Shown here: one piece after another, positions 60,192-64,000 of the stretch
Position numbering within the stretch: the stretch's first letter is position 1
How the letters are laid out: each line of letters begins with the position of its first letter
Assembly: GCA_015847255.1 (NCBI GenBank)
Contig: JADLZK010007347.1
Span: forward strand, 124,001-188,000
Reading direction: 5' to 3'
Origin: Hyparrhenia diplandra
Lineage: Eukaryota > Streptophyta > Magnoliopsida > Poales > Poaceae
DNA: 64,000 nucleotides
Position numbers and translations under genes: made by a program
The notes under the pieces: model-generated
Database searches by the model: none
Seen by the model: the letters and a program-made list of their open reading frames with translations, nothing else
What the model was told of the DNA's origin: nothing

Positions 60192-62916
60192 TCACTCCTC
60201 CATAGCATCACCGCCCTCGGGGGCGACCTCAACCTTCGGCTTCAGAGGTGTGATCTTTGTGTACAGTACCTCTGCAAACAACAGAATAATGCATTTACCT
60301 TATACCGTTCAATATGCCACATCCTGTACATAACAATTCATTAGCAAGGAACTCACCAGTCTGCCCCTTGGTGAAGCTGAATCCCTTCGAACTAGTATAA
60401 GTTCTGGGATTTGGCGACAGGTGGTTCCTCAAGTATTCTGTCTTCCCCTGGTAATAATGCCAATAAGTGTTGGTCAGCAAAACACTCTGAAAGGTTACAA
60501 CAACAACAGCAGAGCCTATAGTTCAAATGACCATTACTGGAAACAAGGACGTTAGTGATCTCAAGTGTAAATCAAACCATATGTAAGTGCAACATATATC
60601 ATATCAAAGTTGACAAATATTATACATTTTGTTTCAGTTTTTTTTCAACATTTGCAGTGTCCTGTCAATTTCACTCAATAAACAGAAAATGCATCTTGCA
60701 GTTGAGATTGATCTATGTTCCACACAAGATGTGGATGTTATGCTCTAAAACGTTGTAAACACATGTTAATGTGGTCTTTTGCAATGGATTCGACCAGCGC
60801 TTGGCTATGTAAGGCTGTGATTCTATTAAAAAAACTGAAAATGCATACCTTTGTTATCACGCAGACATCAACGTTGCTCCCACTGCCGAGGTCATTCATG
60901 ACACCAGCGAGGATCGCATCGGACACCAGTTGTATTCCCTCCTCCCTCTAGAAGATAAAAGGAATTTAATATTGAACTTTTGCAATCATACCAAACACCA
61001 TCAAATGCAACTTCACTACTTCAGTCACCAACATAGTTAAATACAGAAAATATTGTACTGGTTCACTTACAGTAAGCCCTTCTTTGAATCTTGATTCAAA
61101 CACTGACATTGCAGCAAGAGAACCAGAACCCATGGTGGCAAACGGAAGAGTATCAGTGGAGCCGTGTGGATAAACCTGCACATTTCAAAATTAATATATA
61201 ACTACCTAAACTACACAACAAGTAACAAACATGCATATCAGTTACTAACAGTGTGTAGATGTGGCCCGTACAATCCACTCCACCAAGAACAAGAGCAGCA
61301 CTGACATGGCCTTGATACCTAACATAATGGCATAAGCAGGTCAGGTGTTGATACAATGACAGAAAGTTGCAAGTGTGCCTATGAGAGGAGCTCACTTGAA
61401 GAGATGTGACTTCAGTAGTGTAAGAGCAGTGACAACTCTTGATTCGCGGCCTGTTGCATAACGGTGAAGCTGTAGCTGGGAGCTTACCATATCTGAAGTA
61501 AATGAATCAAATGTTGATAAGGAATCTAATTTAATGGAAGAAATGAGAGTGTGAAAAGGCAGCAGGATCTCATCCTACCTGTAACAGCCTCCGTGTCAGC
61601 AGCAGTTCCTGCTCCACAGCAATATATATTGGGCGCCATGAAGTGGATTTTTTCGCAGTTCTTATCAGCAACTATAGGGCCCTCAGTTGCCCTTGTGTCT
61701 GCCCCAAGAACAACCCCATCCTAGATATATAAAAAAAATGGCTTAGTCCAACATTAACCTCAATGAACATGGGCTAATGAAACAATGCTCATTCAAACAT
61801 AATGTTGCAAAGTCTATTTTCTATTGGCACCAGCTGAGAGCACTGGTGTATACCAAAAAATTGTTATAAAGATGTTAAGACAAAATTACTATCCATTAGA
61901 TTTGTCCGGTTACAAGTTGATGCAAATCAGGATTCAATTAGGATTTGTCAGAGAATCATTTATGGAGTATTTTTTTTTTCGGTAGGATGAAGAAATTTCT
62001 GTGTACATGTTTTCCCCTAAGCTATACAATGGAAACCAACATAACAAAAGAATGGGGCTTCCACTGCTAGGAAAGATGGTCTTTGAATGTACAATAGGAA
62101 GTTAGCGTGCAATTGATGTCAGAAAGATTTTTCCAATACTTAGTTGAGATGCTCAGCACCCTAAAGAGATTTCCAAACCTAACTGACAATAAAAAATAGC
62201 AGCACCAGCCTGATGCCTACAAAATCCACAGATAAGGTAATTGCCGAATACCAAAATGTATTTCGTATCTTAGCACTGGCTAAGAGCAATGGGTACACGC
62301 AGTAAAAGTTGCTACACAATTGTTGGGGAAAAGTTACCATCATTCATTATATTTAATGAATTAAAGTTGATGAAAGACAGGATTGATTTGCCAGAGAATC
62401 AATTGTATGTTTGCATCATCAGGATGAAAAAAGTGTTATGCATAACTTTTCCCTTGAACTAATACTCCTACAATAGAAACCAACATAACGAAAGAATCTG
62501 TGTTTCATCCCCAATTCGTATAATCAGCCCGTGCAAGAGGAAGGTAAGTATGTGAGTGATATCAGATTTTTTTCTTTTTTTGTGCACAGGATTCAGTTGA
62601 GCAGTTCAGCAACCTTAAGTTGGAGGGCCGAATTAACATAAACAACCCAACACGAGGCTCACATATCATGCCAACCAAATTCGCGCACACGGGCATCTCT
62701 GAACCAGCAGAAGGTAGCCACAGCAATTACCCGAATACCAAAAGGAAACACGAGGAGAGTAGGCGGCCCACACCTTAAAGACGAGGCCGACGATGGTTGT
62801 CCCGGTCTTCAGAAACCCCGGGACCTTAAGCCCGTTTTCTTCTCCAGCATGCCGTTCCGGCGGCACAGGTCGAAGCTGAACCCGCCCTTGGTCGGGAGAT
62901 CCATGGCGCCCGTCAT
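60192..62916 (-). CDS. PBB: 20S proteasome subunit beta type-7 (beta-2, PBB), 8 coding exons, two frameshifts as read
   Basis: This encodes the trypsin-like catalytic beta-2 subunit of the 20S core, acting in nucleus and cytosol. Coding exons (descending) are 62774-62916, 61579-61720, 61396-61492, 61250-61318, 61071-61175, 60849-60947, 60357-60447 and 60192-60271, all with GT-AG borders. The propeptide begins MTGAMDLPTKGGFSFDLC. The catalytic Thr is in KTG/TTIVG (residue 40), with D in GADTRATEG and K in VADKNC. Later landmarks are GHVSAALVLGGVDCTG, YPHGSTDTLPFATMGSGS, DLGSGSNVDVCVITK and the C-terminal GGDAMEE. Exons sum to 826 bp; 828 (275 aa) is expected. One base is missing in exon 1 (run of A at the EKKNGLK site near 62840) and one in exon 4 (GGGCCCA read as GGGCCA near 61266). 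Splicing, catalytic residues and ends are intact, which favours sequence error over decay. Confidence 0.93.
61830..62500. repeat. Diverged direct duplication in intron 1 of PBB
   Basis: The segments 61835-62055 and 62275-62485 share, in order, GCTAAGAGCA/GCTGAGAGCA, AGTTGATG.AA, CAGGATT, GCCAGAGAATCA/GTCAGAGAATCA, AGGATGAA and GAAACCAACATAAC.AAAGAAT. They are about 440 bp apart. Confidence 0.65.
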
Positions 62917-62921
62917 CGTTC

Positions 62922-63079
62922 CTGCACCGCCACAACGGATCAAGGTCACGGCGAATCGTATCCATCGCCACGGGAAGGAGAGGAGCAGGGTGAGATCCAA
63001 ATACAAATCAAATCGCTTGCAGGGTTCCGCGGCGCAAGCAGCAGGAAGGGAAAGGGGGAGGAGGAGGCAGCGGCGGTAC
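62922..63079 (-). other. Predicted 5' UTR intron of PBB
   Basis: On the minus strand the upstream leader ends CACCCACCAG and is followed by GTACCG; the acceptor GGTGCAG precedes GAACG and the ATG at 62916. A pyrimidine-rich body fits a leader intron, common in plant proteasome genes. Confidence 0.6.
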
Positions 63080-63189
63080 CTGGTGGGTGGATGGATGGAT
63101 GCTCGTCGCAGCTTGGGTGAGGGGCACCTGATCCGACGACGTGCGCTCCGGAGACGAAACGAGACGAGTGCGGCGGGCGGCGACGCCGC

Positions 63190-63968
63190 TTGCGGTGGTA
63201 CCCTTTTTGTTTGTTTTTTTTTTCCCACTGGAGTTGGAGTTGGATTGGGGGAGAAGAAAGAAAAAGATTGCGGGCGGCGAGGCTTCCGGGCCAGTTTTCG
63301 TGCTGGGCTTGGGCTTGGGTGAACGTTTAGGGTCGTTGATGGGCTTTTACATGGAGGCCTATTAAGATTGAAGCCTGTTGGTATTTTTTTTTTTCATATA
63401 ATTTTTTTTTGGTAAATAAAGCATTTGATTTCTCGAGAAGTGTATGTGATGCTTGCTTGGTTGGTTTTAGGCCGCAATCTCGTGAAAGGCACAGCAAAGG
63501 CATATTCGATTGATGCTTTTTCTTAGCCTAGTGGCCTTTTATTTATTTATTAGTATGATTTATATTTATTTATTAACAACAAAACAGTAGAACAAGAAGG
63601 AAAAAGAAACGACAATTTTCAGCTGATGATTTGAGGATAGACACGTGTCAGTTGATACCGTGGGGTGGGCCCGATCTAAAGGCCAGGAGGCCAAGGCCCA
63701 CACCACAAAAACGGGAGACGAGGAGGACAGGAGAGATCCAAAATTCCTTCCGTGGCTGGGATCCGATCCTTCCGAGAGAAGAAAGCTCGCGCCACCACCA
63801 CACCACGGGAGCCTCCTCACGCAGATTCGCCAAACCCATCGCATCGCCGCGGCTGCCCTCGTCGATCGATCCGGAGAGACTTCTCTTGCCTGTTCGCTTC
63901 TCTCCGCCCCGCCGGCCGGCCGGTCTTCTTCACCGGCCCTCGTCCGCTTCCATCGCTACCTCTAGCTC
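63190..63968. promoter_or_regulatory. Divergent intergenic region between PBB and the next gene
   Basis: About 0.8 kb separates two outward-facing genes. TGGGCC/GGCCCA words (site II-like, frequent in plant housekeeping promoters) occur at about 63666 and 63695, and GCCCAAGCCCAAGCCC on the minus strand near 63306-63321. The pyrimidine-rich section before 63968 looks like a 5' UTR. Confidence 0.4.
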
Positions 63969-64000
63969 ATGGCGGCTTCCGTCCCCAACGGCACTCCCAC
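63969..64000 (+). CDS. 5' end of a gene leaving the window
   Basis: An ATG in good context after a GC- and CT-rich leader opens MAASVPNGTPT and runs off the edge. Ten codons are too few to name the protein. A grass-type start (MAAS) and the preceding leader with TCTTCTTCACCGG and CTCGTCCGC support a real gene start. Confidence 0.5.
   Translation, partial: MAASVPNGTP

Overview
This window is nuclear DNA of a grass (Poaceae). It is gene-poor, rich in transposons, and carries Stowaway, Tourist, Mutator-like (MULE), hAT, CACTA, Copia and LINE families typical of grasses. Coding sequence is spliced and GC-rich. I see no prokaryotic, organellar or viral genes. The grass lineage is inferred from transposon families and proteasome codon context; I cannot name the species.

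From 1 to 42 kb the window is a mosaic of segmental duplicons. One duplicon type (called P) carries a small antisense BED zinc-finger gene near its end: P1 at 1.4-2.8 kb (truncated, no gene), P2 at 7.5-10.65 kb (gene A), P3 at 23.5-35.7 kb (gene B), P4 at 39.06-40.33 kb (broken gene C). A second type (X) recurs at 0.5-0.87, 14.3-23.0, 40.5-42.05 and in part 59.8-59.9 kb. Two large transposons split duplicons. A 6.2-kb Copia element (15934-22149) sits inside X2. An 8.6-kb MULE (23815-32418), carrying a captured glutaredoxin exon, sits inside P3. Because intact paralogues are present in the same window, several insertions can be checked against their own empty sites.

From 36.1 to 39.06 kb there is a long-inverted-repeat element bounded on both sides by (TA)n arrays, like the rice Micron elements. 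From 42 to 46 kb lie LINE and S-domain receptor-kinase fragments plus further MITEs. From 46.8 to 54.4 kb a second subfamily of BED genes appears: D (intact), E (split by an hAT MITE) and F (frameshifted). In total six BED loci of 130-162 codons lie in 44 kb, all lacking a transposase domain and ending in an acidic-hydrophobic tail.

From 54.9 to 57.9 kb a GC-rich antisense retroposed sequence has a poly(A) end and a 14-bp target duplication. A solo Copia-type LTR follows (58079-59019). The right edge holds the only clear housekeeping gene, the 20S proteasome subunit beta-2 (PBB, 8 coding exons, minus strand). It is complete in structure but has two single-base frameshifts as read here. A new gene begins at 63969 on the plus strand and leaves the window.

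No operon-like cooperation exists. The main stories are a local birth-and-death family of BED mini-genes, transposons inserted into its duplicons, and an array of stem-loops inside the Copia element. Small indels seen in several coding sequences mean that assembly error must be excluded before calling these genes dead.
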